Positions 26,101 through 34,553 of a DNA stretch of 64,000 nucleotides are shown piece by piece. The notes below the pieces were generated by a model. It searched no databases. It saw nothing but the letters and a program-made list of their open reading frames with translations, and was not told the DNA's origin. The stretch comes from Lewinellaceae bacterium (GTDB taxonomy: Bacteria > Bacteroidota > Bacteroidia > Chitinophagales > Saprospiraceae). A program made the position numbers and the translations under genes. The stretch spans positions 248,001-312,000 of the forward strand of contig JACJYD010000003.1 of assembly GCA_020636275.1 (NCBI GenBank), written 5' to 3'. Within the stretch, counting starts at the first letter, position 1; every line of letters begins with the position of its first letter.

Positions 26101-26408
26101 GCAACAGCGACCTGCTGGATGTGAACCTGACGTTCAACGGATCGGATGCCAGCGCATTCGCCCTGTACCAGAACGTACCGAACCCGTTCAAGGGTGTCAC
26201 GGTGATCGGCTTCACGCTTCCGGAAGCAAGCACGGCTACGCTGAAAGTGATGGATGTATCGGGTAAAGTGCTGCAAGTAGTGAGCGGCGACTATGCAAAA
26301 GGCTACAACGAAGTACGCCTGAGCAACATCGACGCAACGGGCGTGCTGTACTACCAGCTCGATACCCCGACGCACAACGCTACGAAGAAGATGATTATCA
26401 TCAAATAA
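20199..26408 (+). CDS. Giant surface protein, cassette 2 (type B head)
   Basis: 2069 residues from ATG 20199 (context AACTCATGAA), signal peptide ending AQAQ near residue 34. The type B head (about 35-240) is unrelated to type A: LPFTFNLFGTNYTTVTAGTNGYIGF, then YLYWDDLDAG, then FTIEWYHVGH. It resembles beta-sandwich heads with nidogen-like wording, but I do not assign it to a named family. The HYR insert after TDNCPF also differs from type A (VNVNNNAGSVGGQVFFNVTNN). From about residue 600 the body matches the other cassettes: P-like domain (about 697-854), HYR-like modules, dockerin-like repeats DENPSNGVTTWD (about 1722) and DANKSNSVTTLD (about 1756), cohesin-like module and type A sorting domain (about 1987-2069). 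Confidence 0.92.
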   Translation: MKNKDITQNLASSLMKWVFALAAPFILVQAAQAQTVYPCETPAAYVEAFGQTGTTFLGSGDDSNYSLALPFTFNLFGTNYTTVTAGTNGYIGFGGTRGLGNVDVPTTLTGGAMYLYWDDLDAGPTIPSTGIYYRTDGVSPNRVFTIEWYHVGHFGDVAGQYVTFKAELYESTNAFKFCYQDVFFGGTQVAFDRGASATVGVEGVGAQATRPWGKFSFNQPALNDNTCIEFFPALACTPVPSGPLTLSTSAVNCEADAVVALPGSTPTGCAANLSLKYSVDGGPFTTFNQPFPASITIPGLTQGTHTIRWQYFSPGCTTVVGPAATQTVTVLDQIDPVVNCPGDMVINLDPGLCSAFVNYNITATDNCPFLVTAPPLFTVNVNNNAGSVGGQVFFNVTNNTGLPITVTELGVKISTGTMVNIYMKSGTHVGFEQNAAAWTLQGQADATVGPFAGPYVGQPIITPAPCNFTIPPGLWGIALGTPSAQQIYTNGTGANQTFTDGNIIINLGAAQNAPWTGVFTPRVWNGYIQYQTGGEPEIIQTSGLASGSEFPMGTTTNCFSVDDIAGNTGTCCFDVTVLEYPNPTATLACNDNVQISLDETGCVEVLADMILEGGPYHCYDDYIVEILNQFGFPTGNTVCCSDVGKVKTVRVTDPDTGNKCWGTLITEDKLPPIIQCTNYSVSCTEAIEDLPAPAIPGIFEEVIEGLNDPIGAPSGPTQQEYTFDLSYLPAGHPVLDVNCRIKLTGHTWLPDLDILVINPGGNQVDCFAVTGCFGTEYPIDVWWDDEGTGGLTQCVQLNAGGAHLQCFQAPGVQSPTVLSALDGTDASGIWTVRITDAIAPDDGVIEIVGLRVETPELAQVDPTDNCDVVSLTFTESIQDGTCSGPSQVITRVWTATDPSGNTASCVQTITRVRPTLADIEYPPSYDGVNNPALDCSGNPWDTNGNGYPDVSETGTITITGVPFVNEDICEMTATFEDTYIPICEGTFKIVRHWLVIDWCKIEQATYDQVLKVADQAGPTVVCPTGPLTINVYQGSFNQGGPHDVCKGNVVIQPLSVTGDNCSSPDPSTYKTELWTLGGGQLLQSINGNGGTFTGVELIADNPPTNNAQYTVRHIFKDNCGNQSECQYNITVVDKVPPVPICDEITDLAITNSGGSGEGCSILPAKDLDDGSYDNCGDVFFYAAKMNPFLTPPYFYQYYKTLEFCCDEIGDNMVVVLVLDFDPTTIPGATLPDGSVFLFPGNPIFEGSFNTCMVTVQVNDKIPPTTLFCPSNQTINCDQYLQNYAAGVEQGDYSVLAGFGFPTFYDNCDYDEVYTVTVNLNNCAAGSITRKWTASDSNGQATCTQTITVTHKSDWVVEFPADFTGQCVNGQLPDTGEPKIFHDECELIGVSHSDQLFTIVPDACYKIVRTWNVINWCIYDNFGYDAYLEAGHAECNLNQDWDGDGDKDCRTFRDGYNSTGNPGTPDGFITYKQVIKVIDNEAPNFTVPPIDGCITDTDCNTNLTLPYPDITDDCSLANEVTITGDFGTFANITGDVTIPNVGVGQYEVTYAVTDNCGNTGYETITIDVTDCKKPTPLCDNGLVVEIMQTGMVEVFASAFDEGSWDNCGPIVAFSYSPDVNDVSTIFTCDDLGQQPVQIWVTDIYGNQDYCETFLVVQDNMNFCGGGVPVNVAGAVSTEGNAGVEGVNVEVNGGLLSQFTNLAGNYSFNLTAGGDYSVTPMLDENPSNGVTTWDLVLISRHILGVQLLNSPYKLIAADANKSNSVTTLDMVNIRKVILQLEPGFPNNTSWRFVNKDYVFPNPANPFSAQFPEVINYNNLTANDLNADFVAVKVGDVNGSAATNLNGAAEDRTFNGSMNINVQDQQLKAGKTYTVSFTADAIDLLGYQFTLNYNTEAIEIVDLVEGVAGAENFGMLLNEGVITTSWNVSEARALAQGEVLFGLTVKANADVALSEAFGVSSAYTVAEAYNSNSDLLDVNLTFNGSDASAFALYQNVPNPFKGVTVIGFTLPEASTATLKVMDVSGKVLQVVSGDYAKGYNEVRLSNIDATGVLYYQLDTPTHNATKKMIIIK

Positions 26409-26461
26409 GATTGAAATGAATGGAGCAGCTGCAAGCTGCTCCATTCAAAAAAACTTAAATC

Positions 26462-26508
26462 GGTTTTTGGGATATGCCCCTCTCTGTTTCGGCAGAGAGG
26501 GGTTTTTT
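26462..26508 (+). terminator. Terminator of cassette 2
   Basis: Lead GGTTTTTGGGAT, stem CCCCTCTCTG (26477-26486) with CAGAGAGGGG (26493-26502), loop TTTCGG, T run. It is preceded by another perfect hairpin GAATGGAGCAGCT (26418-26430) with 26434-26446, which is specific to this cassette. Confidence 0.92.
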
Positions 26509-26623
26509 GTTTTATAACTATCACGTTTTCAATAAATTAATTTGCGTAGAAACCATTTTTTATATCGACCCGATTTCAAAAAGCCAAAATTTTATGTGAT
26601 AATGCCCTTAAAATGCGCCTTAA

Positions 26624-26656
26624 AGTAGAATTTTAAGCAGATAGGATTTATATTTG
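26624..26656 (+). promoter_or_regulatory. Class II promoter of cassette 3
   Basis: AGTAGAATTTT begins at 26624, 25 bases before the start of -7 box TATATTTG (26649-26656). Cassettes 4 and 5 have the same two boxes at the same spacing. No ATACCC palindrome is present; instead a gene-specific inverted repeat CTTAAAAT/ATTTTAAG spans about 26607-26637. Confidence 0.6.
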
Positions 26657-26977
26657 CACTATCTGGCTGCAAAGTGATGTCATAATTACTATTTATTTGA
26701 AATTTTATTCTTAAATCCCTTCTATTTTCGTTCTTCCCAAAACCGTATACTGTAGCCAGAATAAAGTCCTGAAACTTGTTATGGGCTGTCCTTTTGACAG
26801 TTCAGTAGGAATATTTTCAACAGCTATTTAACCGGTTGATCGGGCCTGTGCCGGAGAAAGCCGGATACTAACAAATTATCGTCTCGTGACAAAACGCTAC
26901 AAAGAATTACTTTGTATGGATTTGTAAACCAATGGGGTATGACGTGGTCTTCTGCGTCATACCCCATTCATTTTTTA
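26657..26977 (+). ncRNA. Leader of cassette 3, ending in an intrinsic terminator
   Basis: About 320 bases. It holds CTTCCCAAAACCGTATAC (26733-26750), a stem GCCGG-AGAAAG-CCGG ahead of ATACTAACAAATTATC (about 26865-26880), then GTCTCGTGA. A 13-codon frame starts at GTG 26886 (MTKRYKELLCMDL, stop to 26927); its middle forms the RNA stem TACAAAG/CTTTGTA. The terminator AATGGGGTATGACG (26931-26944) with 26955-26968 plus T run begins 3 bases after that stop. The small gene starts 43 bases further on. Confidence 0.6.
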
Positions 26978-27019
26978 TTAATAATGATTTTTCGATTACT
27001 AACTAAACCTTTCGATCTC

Positions 27020-27433
27020 ATGAGAAAAACGAGATTTAAATTGATGCTGGTTGCGGCATTCGCGGCTTTTGCCTTGTTATTCGGGGCAAGAGAAGCAAGC
27101 GCCCAGGGCGGATTCTCAGATGACATGTATTCGACACCGACGGGGAACTTTGTGAACTCGGCGGATGCGAATATCATTCTGGTCAACCAAGTAGCCAACC
27201 TGAAAGCCGTGCTGGCAACCTTCACCCCCGGTACCAATGCCTATAAGACAATGGAACGGGCTGTGATCTACTACGATCTGATGCGGGCAGACATTGAATC
27301 GGGCAAGGATATTCCCGAGTCCATTATTACTGCCTTGCGGAACATTTCCACCGACGTATACGGGGGAGGAGCAGCGACCAAAGCGGAGCTGATGGGGCTT
27401 CGGACGGATGCCATTGATATCCTCAGCCAGTAA
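27020..27433 (+). CDS. Small secreted protein, type B, cassette 3 (unknown family)
   Basis: 137 residues from ATG 27020 (context CGATCTCATGAG). An upstream in-frame start at 26912 would run through the leader terminator and is rejected. Signal peptide ends ASAQ near residue 29. It is close to the cassette 2 copy: TRFKLMLVAAFAAFALLFGA, PTGNFVNSADANIIL, TMERAVIYY, SGKDIPESI, KAELMGLRTDAIDILSQ. No known domain. It lies 40 bases upstream of the cassette 3 giant gene and was probably duplicated together with it. Confidence 0.88.
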   Translation: MRKTRFKLMLVAAFAAFALLFGAREASAQGGFSDDMYSTPTGNFVNSADANIILVNQVANLKAVLATFTPGTNAYKTMERAVIYYDLMRADIESGKDIPESIITALRNISTDVYGGGAATKAELMGLRTDAIDILSQ

Positions 27434-27473
27434 TGGCCGCACAATCATTCTGAATTGTAAAAAAATGAAACTC

Positions 27474-30400
27474 ATGAAAAATAAAAACTATACGCAATTG
27501 CCTGCCATTCGCTTTGCGAAGTGGGTGCTGGCGTTTTTTGTGCCATTCATGGTCTTCCAGACCGCCCAGGCTCAGAACTACGTAGGGTGCGAAGCAACGG
27601 AGCCCTATACGTCGATCTTTGGTCAGGGAACGTTTCTTACCAGTGGCGATGACGTCACCGGAACCATTACGCTTCCGTTTACATTCACTTTCTACGGAAC
27701 TAGTTATACCAATGTAAAAGCGAGCACCAATGGTTTTTTGGTGTTCCCTTCTACCGGAACAACCCGTAGCCTTGCAAATGGTAACCTGCCAACGAGTACG
27801 GCTTATTCGGGTGCTGCTATGTACCCGTTCTGGGATGACCTCGATGCAGGTCCTTCTATTCCCAGCACCGGTATTTACTACCTGACGGAGGGTGCTGCGC
27901 CCAACCGGGTATTTACCATTGAGTGGTACCACGTAGGGCACTTTAACGATGTCTCTACTCAATATGTCACCTTTCAGGTGAAATTGTATGAGACGACCAA
28001 CGATTTCAAATTCTGCTATGATGATGTATTCTTCGGTGGATCGCAGGCCATTTATGATCGTGGCGCCAGCGCTACGGTTGGTATCGAAGGCCCGCCTCCG
28101 GCACCGCGTCCTTTCACGCTGTACAGTTATAATCAGGCTGTCCTGAATAACGGCACCTGCATCAGTTTCAAGCTTCCGCCGGCTGCTTGCGTACCGGTCG
28201 CAGGTGCTGACCTGTCCGTGAGCACGGATCCGGACAACTGTGAAGCTACGGTGAACCTGGCCCTGCCGACCTTCAGCCCGGGTGGCTGCGAAGTAGGCAA
28301 CGGCCTGCGGTATAGCGTTGACGGCGGTACCTTTGTGGATGTACCGGCGCCTTTCACCGGTACGATCACGCTGACGGGCCTGACGGCTCCGGCTACGCAC
28401 GAAGTGGTCTGGGAAGTGTATGACCTCAATTGCACCAACCTGGTATTGGGCACGGATGCACAATTCATCGATGTTACCGATATGGTAGATCCGGTCGTGA
28501 ACTGCCCGGCCAATATGCTCATCAACCTGGATCCGGGGCTTTGCTCCGCCTTTGTAAACTACAACATAACCGCCACGGACAACTGTCCGTTCCTGGTAAC
28601 GGCTCCGCCGCTGTACACGGTCAATGTGAACAACAACGCCGGTAGCGTAGGAGGCCAGGTGTTCTTTGATGTAACCAACAACGCCGGTTATCCGCTTACG
28701 GTGACCGAGTTGGGCATGAAGATCTCCACGGGAACCATGGTGAATATTTACATGAAGTCGGGTACCTATAACGGTTTCCAAACCAACGCTGGAGCCTGGA
28801 CGCTGGTCGGCCAAGCCAATGCTACTGTTGGCCCGTTTGCCGGTCCGTACGTAGGTCAGCCGATCATCACGCCGGCTCCGTGTAACTTCACGATCCCTAC
28901 GGGCACCTGGGGTATTGCCCTCGGTACGCCCTCTGCTCAGCAGATCTATACCAACGGTACGGGTGCGAACCAGACTTTCTCGGACGCTAATATCACCATT
29001 AACCTGGGATCAGCCCAGAACGCTCCCTGGTCGGGTTCCTTCACTCCGCGTGTATGGAACGGTTATATCCAATACCAGGTTGGCGCGGAAGCCGAGATCA
29101 TTCAGACCTCGGGTCTGGAATCCGGCAGCGAATTCCCGATTGGTACGACGACCAACTGTTTTGAAACGCAAGACATCGCCGGCAACGTCGGCACCTGCTG
29201 TTTCGATGTGACGGTGCTGGAATTCCCGAACCCGACCGAGACGCTGGCTTGCAACGACAACGTACAGATCTCCCTCGATGAGACGGGCTGTGTAGAAGTA
29301 CTTGCAGACATGATCCTGGAAGGCGGTCCTTACGGCTGCTATGATAATTATGTAGTAGAAATATTGAACCAGTTCGGTTTCCCGACGGGCAACACGGTTT
29401 GCTGCAGCGATGTAGGTATCACCAAGACCGTTCGCGTGACCGACCCGGCAACGGGCAACAAGTGCTGGGGTACCCTGATCACGGAAGACAAACTGCCTCC
29501 GATCATCCAGTGTACCAATTTCAGCGTTTCCTGCACGGAAGCGATCGAAGACCTGCCTTCGCCGCAGATCCCCGGTATCTTTGAAGAAGTAATCGAAGGG
29601 CTGAACGATCCGATCGGCGCGCCGAGCGGACCGACCCAACAGGAATACACCTTCGACCTGAGCTACCTGCCTGCCGGTCACCCGGTACTCGATGTGAACT
29701 GCCGGATCAAACTGACGGGCCATACCTGGCTTCCTGACCTGGATATCCTGGTGATCAACCCGGGTGGAAACCAGGTAGACTGCTTCGCTGTGACGGGCTG
29801 CTTCGGCACGGAATACCCCATCGACGTATGGTGGGATGATGAAGGAACGGGTGGATTGACCCAGTGCGTACAGTTGAATGCCGGTGGTGCGCACCTGCAA
29901 TGCTTCCAGGCTCCTGGCGTACAGAGCCCGACGGTTCTCTCCGCTCTGGATGGAACGGATGCCAGCGGTATCTGGACTGTTCGGATCACGGATGCTATCG
30001 CTCCGGATGACGGGGTGATCGAAATTGTAGGTCTGCGGGTAGAAACGCCGGAACTGGCACAAGTAGACCCGACGGACAACTGCGACGTGGTTGACCTGTC
30101 CTTTACCGAATCAATTGATAACCCGGGCTGCGACGGACCGAGCCAGGTCATCACCCGCGTGTGGACGGCTACCGACCCGAGCGGCAACACGGCCTCCTGC
30201 GTGCAGACGATCACGCGCGTACGTCCGACCCTGGCCGACATCGAGTTCCCGCCCTCCTACGACGGTGTGAACAACCCGGCCCTGGATTGCTCCGGCAACC
30301 CGTGGGATACCAACGGAAACGGCTATCCGGATCCGGAGGAAACGGGAACCATCACGATCACGGGTGCCCCGTTTGTCAACGAAGACATCTGCGAAATGAC

Positions 30401-33400
30401 TGCTACGTTCGAAGACCTGTATATTCCGATCTGCGAAGGAACCTTCAAGGTCGTTCGTAAGTGGTTGGTCATCGACTGGTGCAAGATCGAGCAGGTTTCT
30501 TACGATCAGGTACTGAAAGTAGCTGACCAGACCGGTCCGGAAGTGGACTGCCCGGCAGGTCCGCTGACGATCAACGTATATCAAGGTTCTTACAACCAAG
30601 GCCCAGGCCTCTGTAAAGGCAACGTGGTGATCCAGCCGCTGAACGTGCTTGGCGACGATTGCTCCAGCCCGGATCCGTCAGGATACAAGACTGAACTGTG
30701 GACGCTTGGCGGTGGCCAGTTGATCGCATCGATCAATGGCAACGGTGGTACGTTCAATAACGTGGAACTGATCGCCGACAACCCGCCGACCAACAACGCA
30801 CAATACACGGTACGCCACATCTTCAAGGATAACTGTGGCAACCAGAGCGAATGCCAATACAACATTACCGTAGTAGACAAAGTGCCGCCGGTGCCGATCT
30901 GTGACGAGATCACCGACCTGGCGATCACGAACAACGGTGGATCGGGCGAAGGCTGCAGCACGCTGCCGGCTTCCGATCTGGATGACGGTTCGTACGACAA
31001 CTGCGGCGACGTATACTTCTACGCTGCCAAGATGAACCCGTTCCTGACCCCGCCGTACTTCTACCAGTACTATCCGACCCTGGAGTTCTGCTGCAGTGAG
31101 ATCGGCGACAACATGGTGGTGGTACTCGTACTGGATTTCGATCCGACGACGGTACCGGGTGCTACGCTGCCCGACGGTTCGGTGTTCCTCTTCCCGGGCA
31201 ACCCGATCTTCGAAGGTTCGTTCAACACCTGTATGGTGACGGTTCAAGTCAATGACAAGATCCCGCCTGTGACGCTGTTCTGCCCGCAAGGCGCAACCAT
31301 TACCTGTGATGAATACCTGGCCAACTACGCCTCCGGTGTGGAGCAAGGTGATTACAGCGTACTCGATGGTTTCGGAACGCCGCAGTTCTACGACAACTGC
31401 GACTACGACCTGACGAGCGATGTAACGGTGAACCTGAACAACTGTACAGAAGGTTCGATCACGCGCAGCTGGACGGCCAGCGACGCCAACGGTCAGGCTA
31501 CCTGCACGCAGACCATCACGGTCAACCACGTGAGCGACTGGGTCGTTGAATTCCCGGACAACTTCACGGGTCAGTGCGTAAACGGCCAGCTGCCGGATAC
31601 GGGCGAACCCCAGATCTTCCACGACGAGTGTGAACTGATCGGCGTATCGCACAGCGATGAACTCTTCACGGTGGTACCGGATGCTTGCTACAAGATCGTC
31701 CGTACCTGGAACGTGATCAACTGGTGCGTATATGACGACTTCGGCTATGATGCCTATTCGGAAGCCGGACATGCCGAGTGCAACCTGTTCCAGGATTGGG
31801 ATGGCGACGGCGATCAGGATTGCCGCACCTTCCGCGACGGCTACAACTCGACGGGCAACCCGGGCACTCCGGACGGCTACATCAGCTACAAGCAGGTGAT
31901 CAAAGTGATCGACAACGAAGCTCCGACCTTCACGGTTCCGGCTATCGACGGTTGTATCACGGATACGGACTGCAACACCGATCTGACGCTGCCTTACCCG
32001 GATATCACCGACGACTGCTCGCTGGCCAATGAAGTGACCATCACGGGTGATTTCGGTACGTTTGCCAACATTACGGGCGACGTGACGGTAGCCAACGTGG
32101 AAATCGGTCAATACGAAGTAACCTATGCCGTTACGGACAACTGTGGCAATACGGGCTACGAGACGGTAACGATCGACGTGACCGACTGCAAGAAGCCGAC
32201 GCCGCTGTGCGATAACGGTCTGGTGGTCGAGATCATGCAAACGGGTATGGTTGAAGTATGTGCCATCGAATTTGACGAAGGCTCCTTCGACAACTGCTGC
32301 ACGGACCTGACCTTCAGCTACTCGCCGGATGTGAACGACAACTGCCATACCTACACCTGCGACGACCTCGGTCAGCAGCCGGTACAGATCTGGGTGACGG
32401 ACTGCAACGGCGTACAGGATTACTGCGAGACCTTCCTGGTGGTACAGGATAACATGTTCTCCTGCAACAGTGTGAACATAGCCGGTGCGGTTGCTACGGA
32501 AGCAGAAGCCGGAGTAGAAGGTGTGAACGTGGAAGTGAACGGAGGTATCTTCAGCGAATTCACGGATCAGGCTGGTAACTTCAGCTTTGATGCCCTGGTA
32601 CCGGGTGGAGACTACACGGTAACGCCGATGCTGGATGAGAATCCGGGCAATGGTGTAACGACCTGGGACCTCGTGCTGATCAGCCGCCACATTTTGGGGA
32701 TCCAATTGCTGGATAGCCCGTACAAGCTGATCGCCGCTGATGCCAACAAGTCGAACAGCGTGACCACGCTCGACATGGTGAACATCCGCAAAGTGATCCT
32801 GCAACTGGAACCGGGCTTCCCGAACAACACGTCCTGGCGCTTTGTCGACAAGGATTACGTATTCCCGAACCCGGCCAATCCGTTCGGATCGACCTTCCCG
32901 GAAGTGATCAACTACAACAACCTGAGCACGAGCGACCTGAACGCCGACTTCGTAGCTGTGAAAGTGGGTGATGTGAACGGCTCTGCCGTAGCGAACCTGA
33001 ACAGCGGAGCAGAAGATCGTACGTTCAACGGCTCGCTGAACATCAACGTACAGGATCAGCAACTGAAGGCAGGCAAGACCTATACGGTCAACTTCACCGC
33101 TGACGCTATCGACCTGTTGGGCTACCAGTTCACGCTGAACTACAACACTGACGCCGTCGAGATCGTAGACCTCGTGGAAGGTGTTGCCGGTGCAGAGAAC
33201 TTCGGCATGCTCAGCAACGAAGGTGTGCTGACGACGAGCTGGAACGTATCGGAAGCCCGTGCCCTGGCACAAGGCGAAGTACTGTTCGGCCTGACGGTGA
33301 AAGCCAATGCAGACGTGGCTCTGAGCGAAGCCTTCGGCGTGAGCTCGGCCTACACGGTTGCAGAAGCCTACAACAGCAACAGCGACCTGCTGGATGTGAA

Positions 33401-33683
33401 CCTGACGTTCAACGGATCGGATGCCAACGCATTCGCCCTGTACCAGAACGTACCGAACCCGTTCAAGGGTGTCACGGTGATCGGATTCACGCTTCCGGAA
33501 GCAAGCACGGCTACGCTGAAAGTGATGGATGTATCGGGTAAAGTGCTGCAAGTGGTGAGCGGCGATTATGCAAAAGGCTACAACGAAGTACGCCTGAGCA
33601 ACATCGACGCAACGGGCGTGCTGTACTACCAGCTCGATACCCCGACGCACAGCGCCACGAAGAAGATGATTATCATTGAATAA
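27474..33683 (+). CDS. Giant surface protein, cassette 3 (type B head)
   Basis: 2069 residues from ATG 27474 (MKNKNYTQ, context AACTCATGAA, matching cassette 2); earlier in-frame starts at 27408 and 27465 lack this context. Signal peptide ends AQAQ. The head is type B (LPFTFTFYGTSYTNVKASTNGFLVF, YPFWDDLDAG, FTIEWYHVGHFND). The P-like domain is almost that of cassette 2, while the last third, including an unusual block MVEVCAIEFDEGSFDNCC, is nearly the same as in cassette 5. The dockerin-like repeats are DENPGNGVTTWD and DANKSNSVTTLD; the cohesin-like module and type A sorting domain follow. The mix of nearest relatives along the gene shows recombination between cassettes. Confidence 0.92.
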   Translation: MKNKNYTQLPAIRFAKWVLAFFVPFMVFQTAQAQNYVGCEATEPYTSIFGQGTFLTSGDDVTGTITLPFTFTFYGTSYTNVKASTNGFLVFPSTGTTRSLANGNLPTSTAYSGAAMYPFWDDLDAGPSIPSTGIYYLTEGAAPNRVFTIEWYHVGHFNDVSTQYVTFQVKLYETTNDFKFCYDDVFFGGSQAIYDRGASATVGIEGPPPAPRPFTLYSYNQAVLNNGTCISFKLPPAACVPVAGADLSVSTDPDNCEATVNLALPTFSPGGCEVGNGLRYSVDGGTFVDVPAPFTGTITLTGLTAPATHEVVWEVYDLNCTNLVLGTDAQFIDVTDMVDPVVNCPANMLINLDPGLCSAFVNYNITATDNCPFLVTAPPLYTVNVNNNAGSVGGQVFFDVTNNAGYPLTVTELGMKISTGTMVNIYMKSGTYNGFQTNAGAWTLVGQANATVGPFAGPYVGQPIITPAPCNFTIPTGTWGIALGTPSAQQIYTNGTGANQTFSDANITINLGSAQNAPWSGSFTPRVWNGYIQYQVGAEAEIIQTSGLESGSEFPIGTTTNCFETQDIAGNVGTCCFDVTVLEFPNPTETLACNDNVQISLDETGCVEVLADMILEGGPYGCYDNYVVEILNQFGFPTGNTVCCSDVGITKTVRVTDPATGNKCWGTLITEDKLPPIIQCTNFSVSCTEAIEDLPSPQIPGIFEEVIEGLNDPIGAPSGPTQQEYTFDLSYLPAGHPVLDVNCRIKLTGHTWLPDLDILVINPGGNQVDCFAVTGCFGTEYPIDVWWDDEGTGGLTQCVQLNAGGAHLQCFQAPGVQSPTVLSALDGTDASGIWTVRITDAIAPDDGVIEIVGLRVETPELAQVDPTDNCDVVDLSFTESIDNPGCDGPSQVITRVWTATDPSGNTASCVQTITRVRPTLADIEFPPSYDGVNNPALDCSGNPWDTNGNGYPDPEETGTITITGAPFVNEDICEMTATFEDLYIPICEGTFKVVRKWLVIDWCKIEQVSYDQVLKVADQTGPEVDCPAGPLTINVYQGSYNQGPGLCKGNVVIQPLNVLGDDCSSPDPSGYKTELWTLGGGQLIASINGNGGTFNNVELIADNPPTNNAQYTVRHIFKDNCGNQSECQYNITVVDKVPPVPICDEITDLAITNNGGSGEGCSTLPASDLDDGSYDNCGDVYFYAAKMNPFLTPPYFYQYYPTLEFCCSEIGDNMVVVLVLDFDPTTVPGATLPDGSVFLFPGNPIFEGSFNTCMVTVQVNDKIPPVTLFCPQGATITCDEYLANYASGVEQGDYSVLDGFGTPQFYDNCDYDLTSDVTVNLNNCTEGSITRSWTASDANGQATCTQTITVNHVSDWVVEFPDNFTGQCVNGQLPDTGEPQIFHDECELIGVSHSDELFTVVPDACYKIVRTWNVINWCVYDDFGYDAYSEAGHAECNLFQDWDGDGDQDCRTFRDGYNSTGNPGTPDGYISYKQVIKVIDNEAPTFTVPAIDGCITDTDCNTDLTLPYPDITDDCSLANEVTITGDFGTFANITGDVTVANVEIGQYEVTYAVTDNCGNTGYETVTIDVTDCKKPTPLCDNGLVVEIMQTGMVEVCAIEFDEGSFDNCCTDLTFSYSPDVNDNCHTYTCDDLGQQPVQIWVTDCNGVQDYCETFLVVQDNMFSCNSVNIAGAVATEAEAGVEGVNVEVNGGIFSEFTDQAGNFSFDALVPGGDYTVTPMLDENPGNGVTTWDLVLISRHILGIQLLDSPYKLIAADANKSNSVTTLDMVNIRKVILQLEPGFPNNTSWRFVDKDYVFPNPANPFGSTFPEVINYNNLSTSDLNADFVAVKVGDVNGSAVANLNSGAEDRTFNGSLNINVQDQQLKAGKTYTVNFTADAIDLLGYQFTLNYNTDAVEIVDLVEGVAGAENFGMLSNEGVLTTSWNVSEARALAQGEVLFGLTVKANADVALSEAFGVSSAYTVAEAYNSNSDLLDVNLTFNGSDANAFALYQNVPNPFKGVTVIGFTLPEASTATLKVMDVSGKVLQVVSGDYAKGYNEVRLSNIDATGVLYYQLDTPTHSATKKMIIIE

Positions 33684-33770
33684 GTGAAGAGTGAAGGGTG
33701 AAGAGTGAAGTGAGGGGTAGAAATTCTCTTCACCCTTCATTGATCACCCTTCACCAGGAAAGAATAAATC

Positions 33771-33818
33771 GGTTTTTGGGATAGCCTCTCTCTGTTTCGG
33801 CAGAGAGGGGCTTTTTTT
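33771..33818 (+). terminator. Terminator of cassette 3
   Basis: Lead GGTTTTTGGGAT at 33771, stem around loop TTTCGG (33784-33811), T run to 33818. Between the stop codon and this terminator (33684-33753) lies a GAAGGGTGAAGAGTGAAG-type sequence with its inverted copy; the same block follows cassette 4. Confidence 0.92.
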
Positions 33819-33899
33819 ATTCTGCGATTTGGGGTAGGAGGAAGGCAAAAGCCACTTCTGCTATTTTTTTTTATGGAATGGCATAAAATTCCTTGGAAA

Positions 33900-33932
33900 A
33901 GTGGTATTTTTTACGGAGAGAATTTATATTTG
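33900..33932 (+). promoter_or_regulatory. Class II promoter of cassette 4
   Basis: AGTGGTATTTT starts at 33900 and -7 box TATATTTG is at 33925-33932, the same 25-base offset as in cassettes 3 and 5. A short inverted repeat GGAAT/ATTCC lies just upstream. Confidence 0.6.
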
Positions 33933-34258
33933 TAGCACTTGGCTGAATGGCCACAATTTTCCTTTCCCAAAGCCGTATACATTTGAACCAGTAAATTCCA
34001 GAATGAATTGTCGGAAGGCAATTTATTGGAGTATGTATATAAGAAAAAAATGACGGCCGACAGCCGCAAAAGTCCAAACCACGGTGGTTTGAGTATATAA
34101 GCAAACAATAACATTATCTGAAAATTTCTGCCTTTGGCAGCGATTTTTCGGAGTAACAAATTATTTTCTCGTGAGACAAATACAAAGGTCTGCTTTGTAT
34201 TATCCCTAAAAACGGGGTATGTCCTCTGCCTGACGGAGGACATACCCCGTTTTTTTTT
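33933..34258 (+). ncRNA. Leader of cassette 4, first element, ending in an intrinsic terminator
   Basis: Contains CTTTCCCAAAGCCGTATAC (33962-33980), then GGAGTAACAAATTATTTTCTCGTGAG (34150-34175 region, key motifs TAACAAATT and TCTCGTGAG). A 12-codon frame starts at GTG 34171 (MRQIQRSALYYP, stop to 34209), and includes the stem TACAAAG/CTTTGTA. The terminator CGGGGTATGTCCTC with GGAGGACATACCCCG and a T run covers 34211-34258. Confidence 0.6.
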
Positions 34259-34514
34259 CCAAAAAACCAATCAATCTGAGACCGTTGTCGAAGACGACCT
34301 GAATACAAAGATGATCGGCCTGAATGGCGATCACTGGTAGATAAAGTAAGCAAACAAATCACATTCTCCGGAGGACGCTGTCTTGTGCAGTTGTTTTCCG
34401 GTGTAACAAATTATCGTCTCGTGAGACACATACAAAGTCAAACTTTGTATTTGCCCATAACAAATGGGGCATGCGCTCCGCTTCACCGCGGCAGGCATGC
34501 CCCATTTGTTTTTT
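34259..34514 (+). ncRNA. Leader of cassette 4, duplicated second element with its own terminator
   Basis: A second copy of the 3' half of the leader: CCGGTGTAACAAATTATCGTCTCGTGAGAC (about 34399-34426), the TACAAAG/CTTTGTA stem, and terminator CAAATGGGGCATGC (34461-34474) with 34495-34508 and a T run to 34514. The frame starting at GTG 34421 has lost the short stop and runs through the hairpin to 34537. Cassette 4 therefore has two terminators in series before its genes. Confidence 0.6.
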
Positions 34515-34553
34515 ATGCAATTAATTCTTTTTACTAATTAAAACTCAGATCTC

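Noticed and set aside
26912..27019. N-terminal extension of the cassette 3 small protein
   Set aside because: It would be translated from the leader terminator hairpin and would place 36 residues before the signal peptide; the ATG at 27020 has the CTCATGA context of all other copies.
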